From NCBI GenBank assembly GCA_030544215.1, contig JARZZO010000012.1, positions 41,083,194-41,147,193 of the forward strand: DNA of 64,000 nucleotides. The letters are read 5' to 3'. Both the position numbers and the translations under genes were made by a program. This DNA comes from Zantedeschia hybrid cultivar (lineage: Eukaryota > Streptophyta > Magnoliopsida > Alismatales > Araceae). Positions 12,101 to 23,608 of this stretch are shown in pieces (position 1 is the first letter of the stretch; the number at the start of each line of letters is the position of its first letter). The notes under the pieces are model-generated. The model saw only the letters and a program-made list of their open reading frames with translations, was not told the DNA's origin and did no database searches.

Positions 12101-12503
12101 GGGGATTGGAGGATCCCTAATGAGTCTATTTCGATGAGACTCACCCCTGCGGTTTTTAAGTGAGGATTCCAGACAAGCGTAGCGTGGAGGATTTTGTCTC
12201 GGGTTGCGCGCCAACAACCACTGTTCTGGAGTATGCCTTAATGTACTTGTTATTTCCTTTTCAGGCCTATACGCATAATTATTTCTTTTCAGTTGGAATA
12301 TATAATTATTTGCTGAGTCAAGTCGAATTGTAATAATTTTTAATTTCTACACTTCTTTTACAATTCGATGTGATGTGGAATGTTTAGCCTAGTTTATCAT
12401 TTATTTCCCAAACTTATCGAGATCCTAGTTTGGCTCCAAATTTTAATGATTAAGTATCCATTTAGTAATAAGATCCTTGATTATAGGGTGGCGGGTCGTT
12501 ACA
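9127..12503 (+). mobile_element. solo LTR of the GCGTC-motif gypsy family, itself interrupted by another solo LTR
   Basis: The LTR starts TGTAAGGACTGAGGTTTC at 9127 and ends GGCGGGTCGTTACA at 12503. It is the reverse orientation of the other copies in the window. Without the nested insertion (9917-11233) it is about 2.06 kb. It splits the 3' end of the CACTA transposase gene, whose reading resumes on both sides. The flanks CCTAC and CCTCT agree at only 3 of 5 positions, so the duplication has decayed. The 34-bp GCGTC motifs inside are more degraded than in the other copies, in keeping with greater age. No internal region is present. Confidence 0.8.
9917..11228 (-). mobile_element. solo LTR nested in a solo LTR, TSD CCTTG
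   Basis: TGTAACGACCCATCACCC (9917) to CTCAATCCTTACA (11228) is a complete, short (1312-bp) LTR of the same family as its host LTR but in the opposite orientation. It is flanked by a perfect 5-bp duplication, CCTTG, at 9912-9916 and 11229-11233. It lacks about half of the family LTR: the segment carrying most of the 34-bp motifs is missing and only about three remain (for example 11019-11052). With no internal region, it is what unequal recombination between two LTRs leaves. Confidence 0.92.
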
Positions 12504-13984
12504 CCTCTTACGCTAATTCCTTTACTAATATCCACATCAATTGTTTCTTCCCTAACAAGAATATCAATTAAGTTTTCTTGATAAGCTTCTTCAACATGTA
12601 ATGCATCATCTTCAGACGCTTCACCCTACATGTTATAATAATCTCGAGGTTGTCTTCTAACAGGAATGATCCACCCAACTAATGTATTATCATTTACATA
12701 AAACACCTGCTCTACTTGATTTGCAAGAGCAAATGGATCATTTGTGTTGAGTTTAAAATAGGTGTTCAGATTGACAATTCCATGCATATCGATTTTAAAT
12801 CCCCTGTCTTTTTTATAGACATCCCATCAGTCACACTTAAACAATACAACATGACTTTCATGATCAAAAGATATTTCTAGGACACCAATCAGACATCCAT
12901 AATATCTATCACATCCAGATTCAAGTTCCATATTCACAATAACTCCAGACAATTGAGTCAACTTAGTATCATCAATGTCTTTTATACAAAATTTAAAATC
13001 ATTTACTATGTAACTCGAATGTGACTATGCAAGTCTTGAAGGTCTTTGTGACAAAACATTGATCTCATTAGTGCAACGAAGATCATTTGTTTCTTTTAGT
13101 TCTTCAACATAACTCTAAAAATCATTTTAGAAAATCTTTCTCCACCACATTTGGGGTTTGCACTTTTTTTTTATGTTCAGAAAAAAATTGATCAATTTGT
13201 TCAATCTGTTTCAAAATATATATATGGGTCAAATCTCTTTCTTCTTCAAATACTAAACGAGATTCAACTTTTCCTTTGAGAAAACATCCACTTTTCCTTT
13301 GAGAAAACATCCAGGAGATTTAAAGATCGAACAACTTTCATCATAATTACTTTCTCTCCGATTAAATCGAGTGTCAATGTCATCCATATACATCAAACAA
13401 AATGACATCGTTTCTCCAATAGGATAACTTTCTACAATTGAACCTTCTTGACGTGTCTTATTAAGGACACAATTTTTCAATTTTTTCAAAAATATTTCTA
13501 CATGATACATCCATCGATACTGAATAGGACCAACAATTTTTGCTTCATATGCCAAATAGATTATCAGATAAATCATTATATCAAAAAATGACGGTGGAAA
13601 AATCTAAGAAACTCTTTACTTAAAAACATAAATATACACATTTCTAAAAAACAATCGGCAGCATCTCTCCTGAAAGTTGTAGATTTTCCACATATGTACA
13701 GCTGTCTGATTTCATACAATCTCATAAAAAAATGGTACCTACATCACATAATATGCCCATGTATAGATATTTGATCATCTAGTATTTTTTATTATATGTG
13801 CTTCATTCGGCAGCATCTCCCTACATTTTTTCAATATACTATTATTATTTACTAATTTTAACTTTTCTCAAAAAGTCACTTGTATGAACTACAAGTGACA
13901 AAAAGAGTTGTCAAAATTAGCAACTATATTGGAGAAGAGTGAGAAGATATTGTCGAAAATTTAAGATAGTCATGAAGCACATAT

Positions 13985-16559
13985 TGTAACGACCCGCCAC
14001 CCTAGGACCGGAGACCCGGTCACTAAATGGATGTCGGCCCATTAACTGTAGGTTCACACCCGGATCTTATACACACATCTGGAGGAGTAAGCGTTAAACA
14101 AGGTTAAATATAACATTCACACGGATTACAAGGAGGTACAGTGCGCAGGAAGTAAAGTAATAATGTCCGTACACAGTCCAACAATAATTACATGTCCAAC
14201 AATTAATTAAGTACAGGCTGAAATAAGGTACAACAACATCGGGGCATACCCCGGGAACTGAGATAGCTGCTGGTCCGCACACCATGGGGAACACCACGCA
14301 CCGCCACACGCCACAAGGTCCACACCTGAAAACGCAGGGAGTGAGCCACACCATAATTGGGCTCAGTAGGGATCATCCGATCCCCCGTCTCCCACTCACG
14401 CACCCACAAGTGCAATAACAAAGATACAGAAGATAAAGCAAGTAAAGCTGTAACACACTACTCCTAAAATCTCAATATGAACCATGTGCATTCGAAATGT
14501 AACATGCATATCTCTAAAATTATTCTATCAAGGAGCCTACAACTCACGTCTCGGCAAAACACGCCAACCACGCCTCCGAAAGTGGGAAACACCAACCACA
14601 TAGCCGTAAGTGGGGAAACACCGTCCTCACAACCGAAAGTAGGAAAACACCGTCCACACAACCGAAAGTAGGAAAACACCGACCCGCTGAGACCAAACAG
14701 TAACTCCTCGGATAGCACGCTAGCTACTCCGGCCCAACTGGCTCAGGTGGTTACTCCTTCCCTCAGCACGAGTGACTCTCCGAATGTACCACTCCGACAC
14801 CGGTACTAGCTGACCCCGGGGTTCACCAGGTGACCCTCTCTCACTAGGCGTCACCCCGCCCACGCCCCCACCGGCGCTGTGCTCACGCCCCCACCAGCAC
14901 AGGGTGATAAAGCGCTACACTGTGACTCCAGGTCCACAGTAACACAAAACACCAAAATCCGGCACAGTACGATCCGGTCACGTGAAAAGCTCGCGATCGC
15001 ACGACACACCACGTAGTGCCATCCAGTCATGAAGAAACCATTTCTACCGAGTATACTAAAGCATGCACTAACCAACTATCTAGCAGTATGAACACATTTT
15101 ACTGGCATGAATTAGTGTTGTTCTGTCTTGAATCGCGTCGTCCAAGGCCGACGCCATTCAAGCTCCCTAAACAGGTTCATAAAACACCGGCCACGAAATC
15201 TGGCCTAAAAGGCATCGACACCAGTGGTTGCCTTTTGAAAGGTGTCGACATCCTCCGACGCCATTCACACCGAAAAATCCAGGGAATTCCAGAAAACATT
15301 AATCAGGGGATTTCTGCCTTAAAAGGCGTCAGGGGTACCCGACGCTTTTACGAATCGCGTCGCCCACCCACGACGTCTTTTAGTCCCAGAATCCCCGAAC
15401 TGACAGACCCCCAGTCGGGGTGATTTCCTGCCTAAATGGCGTCATGATGGCCCGACGTCCTTATGAAAGTCGTCGTCCATCCATGACGTCATTTAGCGCC
15501 AGAATCCCTAACTCTTGAAACCTCGAACAGGGAGATTTCTGTCCTAAAAGGCGTCGTACTGCCCTGACGTCCTTCTGAACGGCGTCGACCAGGCACGACG
15601 CCGTTTAGCTCCAGAAACCTGGTTCCCTGGTTCGATCCGAGGGTTTCTCCCTTAACCCCAAATATCCCGAAAAAGCCCCAAAACAGAAGGGGGAGGAAAA
15701 GAAGTTCATCCACCACAAGCATGCTACAAATCCACATTCACGAGCACGGCCATACCCACAAGAACACCCCCTAAACATGCTCAATCTAGCCCAAAACACG
15801 TCATATCACGCCTACGAAAACACGAGTAACACATGCAAGGTTCGTCCCCCTACCGGTTACTTGAACTCCTCCTGGCTCCGCGTCGCCGAACCGCCGCACC
15901 GCAGTCTGCCGCCGGTACCCCCGAGTACGTCGCCACTCCGCCGGGACGTCGGCCGCCGTCCGGAGAATGGAACGCCGCGAAGGAAGTGGTGGTGGTAGAG
16001 GTGAGAGGTAGGGAGGCGTTGGAGTGGTGGATGAGGAAGAAGAGGAAGGGAAAGGGGAAGAGTGGGATCGGAGGAGGCGGAAAGGGAGAGGAGAGAGAGT
16101 GAAAGGGTGAGAATGAGGGAAAGAAAGGAGGGCTCGCGGGGTCAATCAGAAACTGCCTAAAACGCATCGAGAGAGAAAGACGCCTATCAGATGACAGGAC
16201 GGGCCGTACTGACAGCTGTCTGAAACGCGTCGACCACTACGGACGCCGTTCAGCTGACATGTCAGGCACCGTACACTGACACTGCAGGGTGGCAGTCTGA
16301 ATCGCGTCGTCCATCATGGACGCCGTTCAGACGACGAGACAGGGGCCGTACTCTCGCGGCCCGAAATCCGCCCACGTGGCGCCTACGTGGCACAACAGCA
16401 ATTCATCTAAATGGCGTCCACCTATCAAGACGCCGTTTGAAAGGCGTCGTGAAGTGTAGACGTCATTCAGAAGAAACTCTCAAGACCCCTCAAGGTCCAA
16501 CCTAGGGGATCCGGCCCGAAACCGACCCGAAAACCGAACCCGAAACCTCAGTCCTTACA
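13985..16559 (-). mobile_element. solo LTR of the GCGTC-motif family, TSD CATAT
   Basis: The LTR runs from TGTAACGACCCGCCACCC to AACCTCAGTCCTTACA, 2575 bp. A perfect duplication, CATAT, lies at 13980-13984 and 16560-16564. It holds about fourteen 34-bp GCGTC/GACGC motifs (for example 16220-16253 and 16297-16330), a purine-rich tract near 16010-16110, and a private 29-bp tandem repeat at 14574-14692. There is no internal region. It is inserted in a foldback MITE inside the CACTA element. Confidence 0.93.
14574..14692. repeat. 29-bp tandem repeat inside a solo LTR, about four units
   Basis: Units of the form CCGAAAGTAGGAAAACACCG plus CCACACAA are repeated head to tail. The other LTRs of the family carry a single equivalent (near 24190 and 54545), so this is a local expansion in one copy. 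Confidence 0.75.
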
Positions 16560-16719
16560 CATATAATAAAGAATATTAGATGATCAAATATCCACAGACT
16601 GTCCAATAGGATAATTCAAGACTTTATGATCGATATATGTCATTACTGTCAAAAAACAGTAAAATATATATGATAACAAAAATCTTGAACGGATAAAAAA
16701 ATAAAAAAAAGGCCAAATC

Positions 16720-16935
16720 CACACCCACAGCTACATTTACATATGCACAGCCGCATCCACATACACATACACATCCACATCATTATCCGTATCTATAAGA
16801 AAACTTACTTGCATCCACATGTAAATATCAAATCACATCCACATATATACGTCTCACATCCACATCTACATCCACATACACGGTACAAAGATTATATTCT
16901 AATTCACATGCACATTCACAAGTATATATTCATCT
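16720..16935. repeat. degenerate CACATC/CATACA minisatellite
   Basis: Short units such as CATCCACATACA are repeated imperfectly over about 215 bases within the CACTA element. The open frames across it (His/Ile-rich) are by-products of the repeat. Confidence 0.7.
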
Positions 16936-18240
16936 ACTTATACATTACCCTTTGGTACCAGGCAGAAATAAACCTCTACTCATTAGGGTTGCTAGTTTGA
17001 TATACTAAAGTAGTAATATAGTCTGACAAAAAGAAATCTATATCTACTAATGATCCACTTTTGCTAGAATTACTTAAAAAAGATAGTATCACCTTTCACA
17101 CAAGTACGGAAGAAAGAATAAGGTAGTTGAATCAAGGACAACCTAAGGAATGAGTAGGTGCATTAAATAATAATTATATATTAGAAAAACCTTAGCATCA
17201 AAGTTTTTCAATCAAAAGTCCTATTGCAAAAGATTATATGTCGAATACATATGTATGATGAAACTAGCTAACATACGAATATGCAGATACGAAAACCAAA
17301 CAAAAAAGGGAACTATATAATCCAGCTTTAAGATCCACACTTACTGTCCGCAAGGTCAACATAAATAACATTAAGTCTATACAAAGTCAACATAAATAAC
17401 CTTAAATCTAGCATGAAGCATGTTAAAAATTAAAATACACAAAATCTATCTATCTATAGCTATAAAAGATAAGAGATCATAACAAAAAAATCTATCTACA
17501 GGTATAAAAGATAAGAGATCGAAACTAAAAGAGGATAAATTGAGTGACCTAGGAAGTTTATCATTCCTTTGTACGGAATATCCTTATCAATTAGTTTGAA
17601 AGGTTGTCACAAGTACGTGTGCAAGATTGTCGGATAAAGTACAAGAGCAAAATGTTCAATGTAATGCCCAAGTAAAAAGAACAACCTACAGCAAGATCTA
17701 TATGCAACCTATACATATATTGTACATCTTACATGCCCATATACTAATGATATAAATCTAGGCTATCAGAAACTCTCTACCCAAAAACAAAGATGGTTTA
17801 TTCCTTGAATTTGACACTGCCATAGAAAAATAATATGCTCAATAGATTCTTTTAACAAATTCATAGATCCAAGGTAAAGATCTAACATAGGTGCAGAGAA
17901 AGGAAACAACACGATGTTAGAACATAAGTATATCAACTCGATGAAAGTTGTAAGAAATCCAAATTGTGAGTGATGAGATTAAAGGATTAAGCAAAATGAT
18001 ATACATATAATATATATATATATATACTAACTTGATAGCAAATAACTTAAGCCATGCTTATGTAATCACTGCATAGAGCGTCAAAGAGAATAAATACATA
18101 ACGGTGTCAACTAAACCTTTTTTTCTACCAGATAACTTATAATCTCAGCAAATTCTACATTCATGTTGCCAAGGAAAACCTGCCCAACTTTGTGAAAAAT
18201 ACTTGCACTATCCTTATAATAATAATTAAAAAAAAAAAAA
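16936..18240. other. AT-rich non-coding part of the CACTA element
   Basis: I see no remnant of the TNP2 catalytic domain here, although the transposase N-terminus would be expected in this interval. It holds a short TA run near 18005-18025 and an A run near 18226-18245. Two near-identical stretches around ATAAAAGATAAGAGATC (17461 and 17505) form a small local duplication. Confidence 0.5.
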
Positions 18241-18450
18241 AAAAAGTACGGTAGTGATACCTGAACGTAGTAGAGCGAGAGGCCTGCGAGCAGAGCCACA
18301 GCAAGAGAGGCAGATGACAGTGAGTAGAGCAAGAGCAAGAGAGGTAGATGACAGCGAGCAAAGCAAGAGGCCGGTGAGCCGAATGGGGGGAGGGGACCGG
18401 TGATGGGAGCAGCAGATGAACGGTGGTTGGCGGCAACGACTGGAGCGGGG

Positions 18451-18780
18451 GAGGACTGTGGTCGGCGGCAACGACCGGAGCGGACTAGTGGGAGTACAGT
18501 GGCAGGCCGACCGAGCGGAGGGGGCTAGTAATGGGAGCACCAAATCTACAGTGCAAGGCCAAGCTGGGGGGAGGGGGGCTGGGGAGGATGGCCGTCGGAG
18601 ACCGGAGCCGGGGAGGACAGTGGTCAGCAGCGGCGATCCTAGTGGACCAGTGGGAGGACGGTCGCAAGCCGACCGGGGGGAGGGGGCCAGTGATGGGAGC
18701 ACCAGATATGGGTGCAAGGCCGAGCTATAGAGAGGGGGATGGGGGAGGACGGCGGTCGGCGGTCGGCAACCAGAGTGCGG
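18451..18780. repeat. GC-rich tandem repeat, period about 163 bp, in the CACTA 5' region
   Basis: GTGGGAG, GGCCGACC or AGCCGACC, and GATGGGAGCACCA recur at about 18486-18540 and again about 163 bases later, within a GC-rich block (18250-18900) just inside the right subterminal repeats. GC-rich repeat blocks next to the CACTA 5' end are typical. The long proline-rich frames on the minus strand come from base composition. Confidence 0.6.
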
Positions 18781-18929
18781 GAGGACGGCGGTCAGCGGCA
18801 ATGACCGAAGGGCGGACGACAGCGGCCGACCCAGCTGGAAGGGAGGGGGGCGATGATTAGGGCACAGGAGAGGAAGAAAAGAGGGAGAGAGGGAAAGAGA
18901 AGGACACGCAGGCTCAGGTCTTGGAAGGG

Positions 18930-19395
18930 GTTTGTCAACGGCTACAAGTTACCCATTGACATTTAGCCGTTGACATATTATATATGTCAACGGCTAACTT
19001 GTAGCCATTGACTCATATAGGGTTATGTCAACATCTAACTTATAGTCATTGACATATGTAGTGCTATTATTATTATTATATATGTCAATGGCTACAACTA
19101 CGGCTGTTGACATATACAAGATATATCAACGGCTAAACTTGTAGCCATTGATATATCTTAAGTATATGTATTTTTTTCTCTTTATTATATGTCGACGGCT
19201 AGAGCCGTAGCCGTTGACATATACAACATATGTCAACGGCTATAACTATGACCGTTGATATATCTTAAATACATGTAAATAGTAACCATAGCCGTCGACA
19301 TATAACCCTATTGTGGATTGTCCTATTTTAGCCGTTGATTAATATTTTCTTTATCGGCGATTGGTTTTAGCCGTCGACATATATTCGCTGACAAA
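18930..19395. repeat. CACTA subterminal repeats, right (5') end
   Basis: Eight or so copies of TATGTCAACGGCTA, a few bases, GCCGTTGACATAT lie just inside the right terminus. They mirror the array at 3045-3530 and strengthen the case that 3028 and 19414 are the two ends of one element. Confidence 0.82.
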
Positions 19396-19414
19396 ACCTA
19401 TCTTCCTTATAGTG

Positions 19415-19592
19415 TGGCTATGGAGGTGGTGCTGGAGGTGGCTATGAAGGTGGCTTTTGGACTTGTGGCACGGAGGAGGTGCTGGTGGAGGCTACGGAGG
19501 AGGCTTAGGTGGTGGTTACAACAGTGGCGAAAGATATATATGGCGGCGGTGCCGGTGGCGGATATGGTAAAAAAGCTGCCGGTGGAGTTTGA
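19415..19592 (+). pseudogene. glycine-rich protein gene, 3' part
   Basis: Immediately after the CACTA end the sequence reads GYGGGAGGGYEGGF. After frame changes it continues as GAGGGYGGGLGGGYNSG and GGGAGGGYGKKAAGGV, ending in TGA at 19590-19592. The repeats match those lost at 3027, so this is the other half of the gene. At least two frameshifts (near 19480 and 19545) show decay in this part too. Both parts together would have coded for about 160 residues, a usual size for plant glycine-rich proteins. Confidence 0.75.
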
Positions 19593-19684
19593 GTTAAAGA
19601 TTGTGCGAGTCAAAGTATACGTTATGTACGTACGAAATTTGTGTAATCACCCTTTTGTTTTATTGATGTTTCCATCATTATCTT

Positions 19685-19690
19685 AATAAA
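19685..19690 (+). promoter_or_regulatory. probable polyadenylation signal of the glycine-rich protein gene
   Basis: AATAAA lies 93 bases after the stop codon, following a T-rich stretch. The spacing suits a plant 3' end. Confidence 0.45.
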
Positions 19691-19699
19691 CGGATTGTC

Positions 19700-22259
19700 T
19701 GATGTGTTTCAAAACCTCTTATCTTGGATTATTTTCTTCTATTCATATAGTGTTTTAAGATTATCTGTTGCTCAAAATTCATGTTTTAATATCCTCGCAA
19801 GGGTAAAGTTCTCAGAGGACTGTTAAAGCTGTTAGGTGATGCACATAATTGTACTGAGAACAAATAACAACATAACAACTAAGGCAGTGTGGTTTGATAG
19901 CAAGGTGAATTAAGATCCTCTTGACATAGCTACTGAACTGACATGACTTGCATGGACGGCAACATTTTGCATCACATCATAATATTATACGTTGACATGA
20001 CTTGTTCCAAGGACTCACATGGGCAACTTGGTTCATGGAAATAATTCCTCAGGCCTGTTATTAAGGGCGACATCGTTATCTTCTAATCAAGCTCATCAGA
20101 ACGTGTATGGTGCAACAACTTAATCTAGCTTTCACAATCCTCAAGATAAGTTTGGGTTAATTTTTAATTTAAAATATTGGGATAATTGCATATGTAAGCT
20201 TGCTAAAAGCAAAATTACACTTTTATCTATCTTACTTCTGCTTTATTTTAAATAACCATCCTGCATATCAATTAGTGCAAACTTCTCTTTTCCGTTGTCC
20301 TTCATTAGTACTATTCTATTAAATATCTCTTATCTAATCCTAAGTAATATTTAACCTAAATTAAAAGTGTCTAAAATATCTTGTTCTTTCATCAACTCTC
20401 TTTTTATCTACCTCATTATCTCTCTTTGGCACAATGTACTAATCAAAAGAATGTCTTAATTTTTGTGGATATTTTTATCTAAATATTAAATTAAACAGTT
20501 GAAAAAGAAATATTTGTTGTATCCTGTGGGAGCATTTCTTGTAACCACTGTGGTGCAGTAAGATTATTTATAATAATATGAAAATAGGATAGATAAAAAC
20601 ATAATTTTAGTTTTACTAGGATTAGATATGCATTTATCCATTTGAAATCTCAAGCCTTTGTTAGGTAATCACAAGGGGGGAACATTATGCATCTTTTAGC
20701 CCATTTATATAATCTTTTAACTTTCGACGAAATGGGAGTACAAACCAGTGCAGGATTCACCTGTTGGGATTCGGCTCAACCAATTAAAACTGAAGTTGAA
20801 ATCAACTCAAACTTGGTCAAGTATATAAGATGATTGTCTGAGCTCTACTGCTTTAGTTGCTCGAGTTCAAACACAACTCATGTACTAAATGAGACATAAG
20901 AGACACCCAACCCGCACTAAATGAGCACAAAAATTTTAAATCTTAAAATTTTGTTTTCATTAAAGGGATACTCTATAGACACCCAACCCGTAAAGAGATC
21001 ACGGATCTGATTATATGAATCCTTATTTATCTTCTTTCATAAAAGTCAAAGATATATTTGGTACCTTATCTACTTTTTCAAATCAAAATGACTGACTCGA
21101 TCACTCTTAGTCCTTACCAAAAGTAGATGACAGGATCTTATCTCACCCATATAAGGGCCTAGCCAGTCATGATCATGTGACTTGACCGCGAAGGCTTAAA
21201 CCATGTGGCTCATGCCTCAAGAATGACTCAATATTTGGATAAATTTGAAAGGGTTAATTCATACTAATTAACCATTCTTAGAAGTTAAACTTCAAACTGC
21301 CCTGTTTGTATACATATGATCCTACATATCATCCCAATACGTATAATATTTCAAAAAAATCCCTTTAATGGCATCTTTGATACATTTAAATATTTAATGT
21401 ATGCCACTGAAATGACAGATTTGATAGATATGCTATATCTTGCAGGGTTACCTAGGATAATAAAAAACGAGCATGACATTTTTGAAAAAAACTTGGCATG
21501 AATTTGAAATGACTTCTAACCTGTGATTAAGTTGAGGCAAACATATCTTCAACCTAGTTGTTCTGAATTAATGTGACACGTTAGAGAGAGAGAGAGAGAG
21601 AGAGAGAAATTTATGCATTCAGTGTTGATCTGTCTCCATTTTGGCATAAACCTTCTACGAACATTAGCAATAGCACTTTCTTTTGGTTGTTTGCGAAGAT
21701 CATAAATGCAGCTTCTGTGTGCCTTAATTCCCTTTCTTTGAACATACTCTATGCACAGCACACTAATGACGACATACCATGCGCCTCTGGTGTGACTTGT
21801 CCAGCTAGCCTTGTTGTGGTTGGAAGCCATTTCATAGACGTAAAGAAACTTCGTGATTGGTACAGATGTTCTAACTTACAAGAGGCCTATAAATAAGCCA
21901 GGCTGGCCCGTGCAACTGATATGTATCATCTAAATGGCCTAGGCATGGATCAGGCATGGCCATGGATTTTTGAAGGTGCTGAATCATGGAAGCGCTTGGG
22001 CTTCGTATTTAAGAGATAGATATATAGACTGGGCCCTAACAGGAATGTCGGTCGTCTTAAAAGTAGGTACGTACATGCATAAGAGTATGCATGCTTCGGA
22101 CAAAGATTATCGGATGTGCAGTTAAGTTGGGTTTCTTCTTGATGGAGTAGCGTGTGACTGTATCGGGGTGGGACTGTCATGTACATCCTCTCAGAATTCA
22201 TCGTATTCCACTTTATACCGTCCATTTATCATACTATGACGTATATATATAGCCTCTAC
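19700..22259. other. intergenic DNA without recognisable genes
   Basis: AT-rich unique-looking sequence. Open frames are short and lack codon-like composition. An (AG)n microsatellite lies at 21583-21607. A motif resembling a hAT end (CAGTGGGGACGC) occurs at 22260, but its partner could not be confirmed. Confidence 0.5.
21583..21607. repeat. (AG)n microsatellite
   Basis: About twelve and a half AG units without interruption. Confidence 0.95.
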
Positions 22260-22849
22260 CAGTGGGGACGCAGATATTTTATCCACCGGGTCACTCGGAT
22301 CATTATTAAATTTATCGGTATTTTACTTTTGTTATATTAAAAATATTAAAATAAATTTATTTTAATCATCATAAAAATGATGTACTTCAATAAAAATGAT
22401 ACACTTCGTTACAAGGAGTTTTTTCTTCCAGATGCATTCAACGAACTTTTTATTAAATCATAAACATAAATCATAATAGTATGTAAAATGACTCACCACC
22501 TAGTCGCACGAGATTATATATCTTGTATATAGTGTTTGCAAAATGACAAGGCCGATTGCATTTTGTAGTTATGCAGTTATAGTCGCAGTCGAGGAAGGGA
22601 GGAGATGGGAGAATTGTTGAGGAGCAAAAGAGGTCAGCCAAAGGCAATGCTAAACTGTCATTTTCGAGAAGGCCAAGTGACAACAGAACAGGAGGGGTGC
22701 CCGGCCCAATACGGTAGGACACGACAAAGCTGAGGAGAGGAGAGAATGGCAGGGCTGCCAGACCAGCAATGCAATGCAGTGCTGAGCTATTGGGCTAATA
22801 GTGACAGGGGCTCTCAACGCGTAGCAGTTTGAGTCTATTTTCATAGGCC

Positions 22850-23035
22850 CCTATGTACACCGTTGAACTGGGCTCCAAGTGGACTAGGGTCCAGTGAGTC
22901 ATCTAAAAAATCTAATGGGGTCACCATAAGCCTAAATTTGGAGCTTGCCTTATTAGATTAAGACCCTTATAATAAAATTTTAAATTTTCAGTGGGGTCCC
23001 AAGACCCTACTGAATACAAGCTTGGTCCGCCACTG
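22850..23035 (-). mobile_element. hAT-MITE-like fragment
   Basis: The right end reads TTGGTCCGCCACTG, the inverted form of CAGTGGCGGACCAA. The adjoining CAGTGGGGTCCCAAGACC and an AATTT-rich stretch resemble the MITE at 1100-1310. The other end and the 8-bp duplication are not clear, so the left limit is approximate. Confidence 0.4.
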
Positions 23036-23404
23036 TCTCTAATGATTGAGTTTCATGATCAGACAGTTAAAATAAATTAATATGGGATGGAAATAACCTT
23101 AAAAGAGGTAATTGAATATTTAAAAATTTATGATGAATTTTATTTTATTTTTTAGTATGAAAAATAGGTCAAAATCAATGCATGCCTATTTAAATATTTA
23201 AAAATTATTAATAAATTTTATAATATTTTTAAGCATGAAATGAAGAAGAGTTCAAGGGGGCTCATACTTGTGTTTGTCCAGTAGAGAGACCTCATGATCC
23301 CTTGTGGTCTTATGATTGAGAGGTTGTGACGTCCTTCAATGCGTGTGCAATACTATACTACAACATAAAAGATCTATTTTGTCTGCCTTTGGGTTACTTT
23401 CAAG
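23036..23404. other. AT-rich spacer
   Basis: No gene or element recognised. Two AT-rich stretches sharing ATATTTAAAAATTTAT-like sequence (near 23115 and 23195) suggest a small local duplication. Confidence 0.4.
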
Positions 23405-23608
23405 CCGGGGTGACAATGAGCCAAGCCAAGTCGAGTTTTGACGAACTCAAACTCGGCTCGTCCAAAAATTTTCGAGCTCGAGTCGAGCCCAAGCTTCTGT
23501 TCAAGCCTCAGGGGAGGCTCAAGCTCAGCTCAACCCTAATTTATTCGAGCTCAAGTCGAGCCCGAGCCTGGCACGACGAGTTGACTAAGTTAGATCTAGC
23601 TCCAACAC
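23405..23608. repeat. CTCGAG/GAGCTC-rich dispersed repeat fragment
   Basis: GAGCTCGAGTCGAGCC, AAGCTC and TCGAGC units are strewn through this stretch. This style of repeat is seen in several plant transposons. It is cut at 23608 by a solo LTR and the superfamily cannot be assigned. Confidence 0.45.

Larger units (their letters stand above)
9103..13760 (-). pseudogene. TNP2-like CACTA transposase, C-terminal half, broken
   Basis: The minus strand shows, in order, FPPSFFDIMIYLIIYLAYEA, GPIQYRWMY and a Y/E/K-rich stretch (13253-13620). That is the DUF4218 block of plant TNP2 transposases. Next come the linker HIYILKQIEQIDQFF (near 13200) and the DUF4216 block, with LTQLSGVIVNMELESGCDRY, HVVLFKCD, DPFALANQVEQVFYVNDNTL and VGWIIPVRRQPRDYYNM (12630-13000). 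In-frame stops occur inside, including one right after YYNM at 12626-12628. Beyond it the frame continues with an acidic tail to 12504. There the solo LTR 9127-12503 is inserted, and the last codons (EYLEI, stop at 9103-9105) are on its far side. The catalytic N-terminal region is missing. The protein would have cut and joined the CACTA ends. It lies 80 bp upstream of the Ptta-like gene on the same strand. Confidence 0.8.
13761..16598. mobile_element. foldback (inverted-repeat) MITE interrupted by a solo LTR
   Basis: Removing the solo LTR 13985-16559 joins two arms into an element of about 260 bp that folds on itself. GATATTTGATCATCTAG near 13764 is inverted as the complement of CTAATATT...GATGATCAAATATC near 16575. 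TATGTGCTTCAT pairs with ATGAAGCACATA. The centre is AAAGTCACTTGTA, five bases, TACAAGTGACAAA, at about 13876-13908. It lies in the 5' part of the CACTA transposase gene. No clear target duplication was found and the superfamily is unknown. Confidence 0.6.
3028..19414 (-). mobile_element. CACTA (En/Spm-type) DNA transposon, about 16.4 kb with nested insertions
   Basis: The left end reads CACTATAAGGAATATAGG and the right end is its inverted partner, CACTATAAGGAAGATAGG. The termini match at about 27 of 29 bases and finish in the CACTA/TAGTG ends that define the superfamily. Inside each end is a field of GTCAACGGC/GCCGTTGAC subterminal repeats. Two genes run leftwards: a TNP2-type transposase remnant (3' end at 9103) and a Ptta/Transposase_24-type gene (9022 to 3762). 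So the biological 5' end of the element is at 19414. The flanking trinucleotides, CGA and TGG, do not match, so no 3-bp target duplication survives. At least six other repeats are nested inside. The transposase N-terminal half was not found, so the element is non-autonomous. Confidence 0.88.

Noticed and set aside
18226..18801. Proline-rich 191-codon frame on the minus strand
   Set aside because: It is the reading of a GC-rich tandem repeat in the CACTA 5' region. Other frames are open too and there is no domain.
21549..21830. 93-codon minus-strand frame
   Set aside because: Its end is a translation of the AG microsatellite and the rest shows no recognisable protein features.
22260..23035. 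A single 776-bp hAT element from CAGTGGGGACGC to the CCACTG end
   Set aside because: The termini agree only over the first few bases and the flanking 8-mers (GCCTCTAC and TCTCTAAT) do not match, so I kept only the right-hand fragment.
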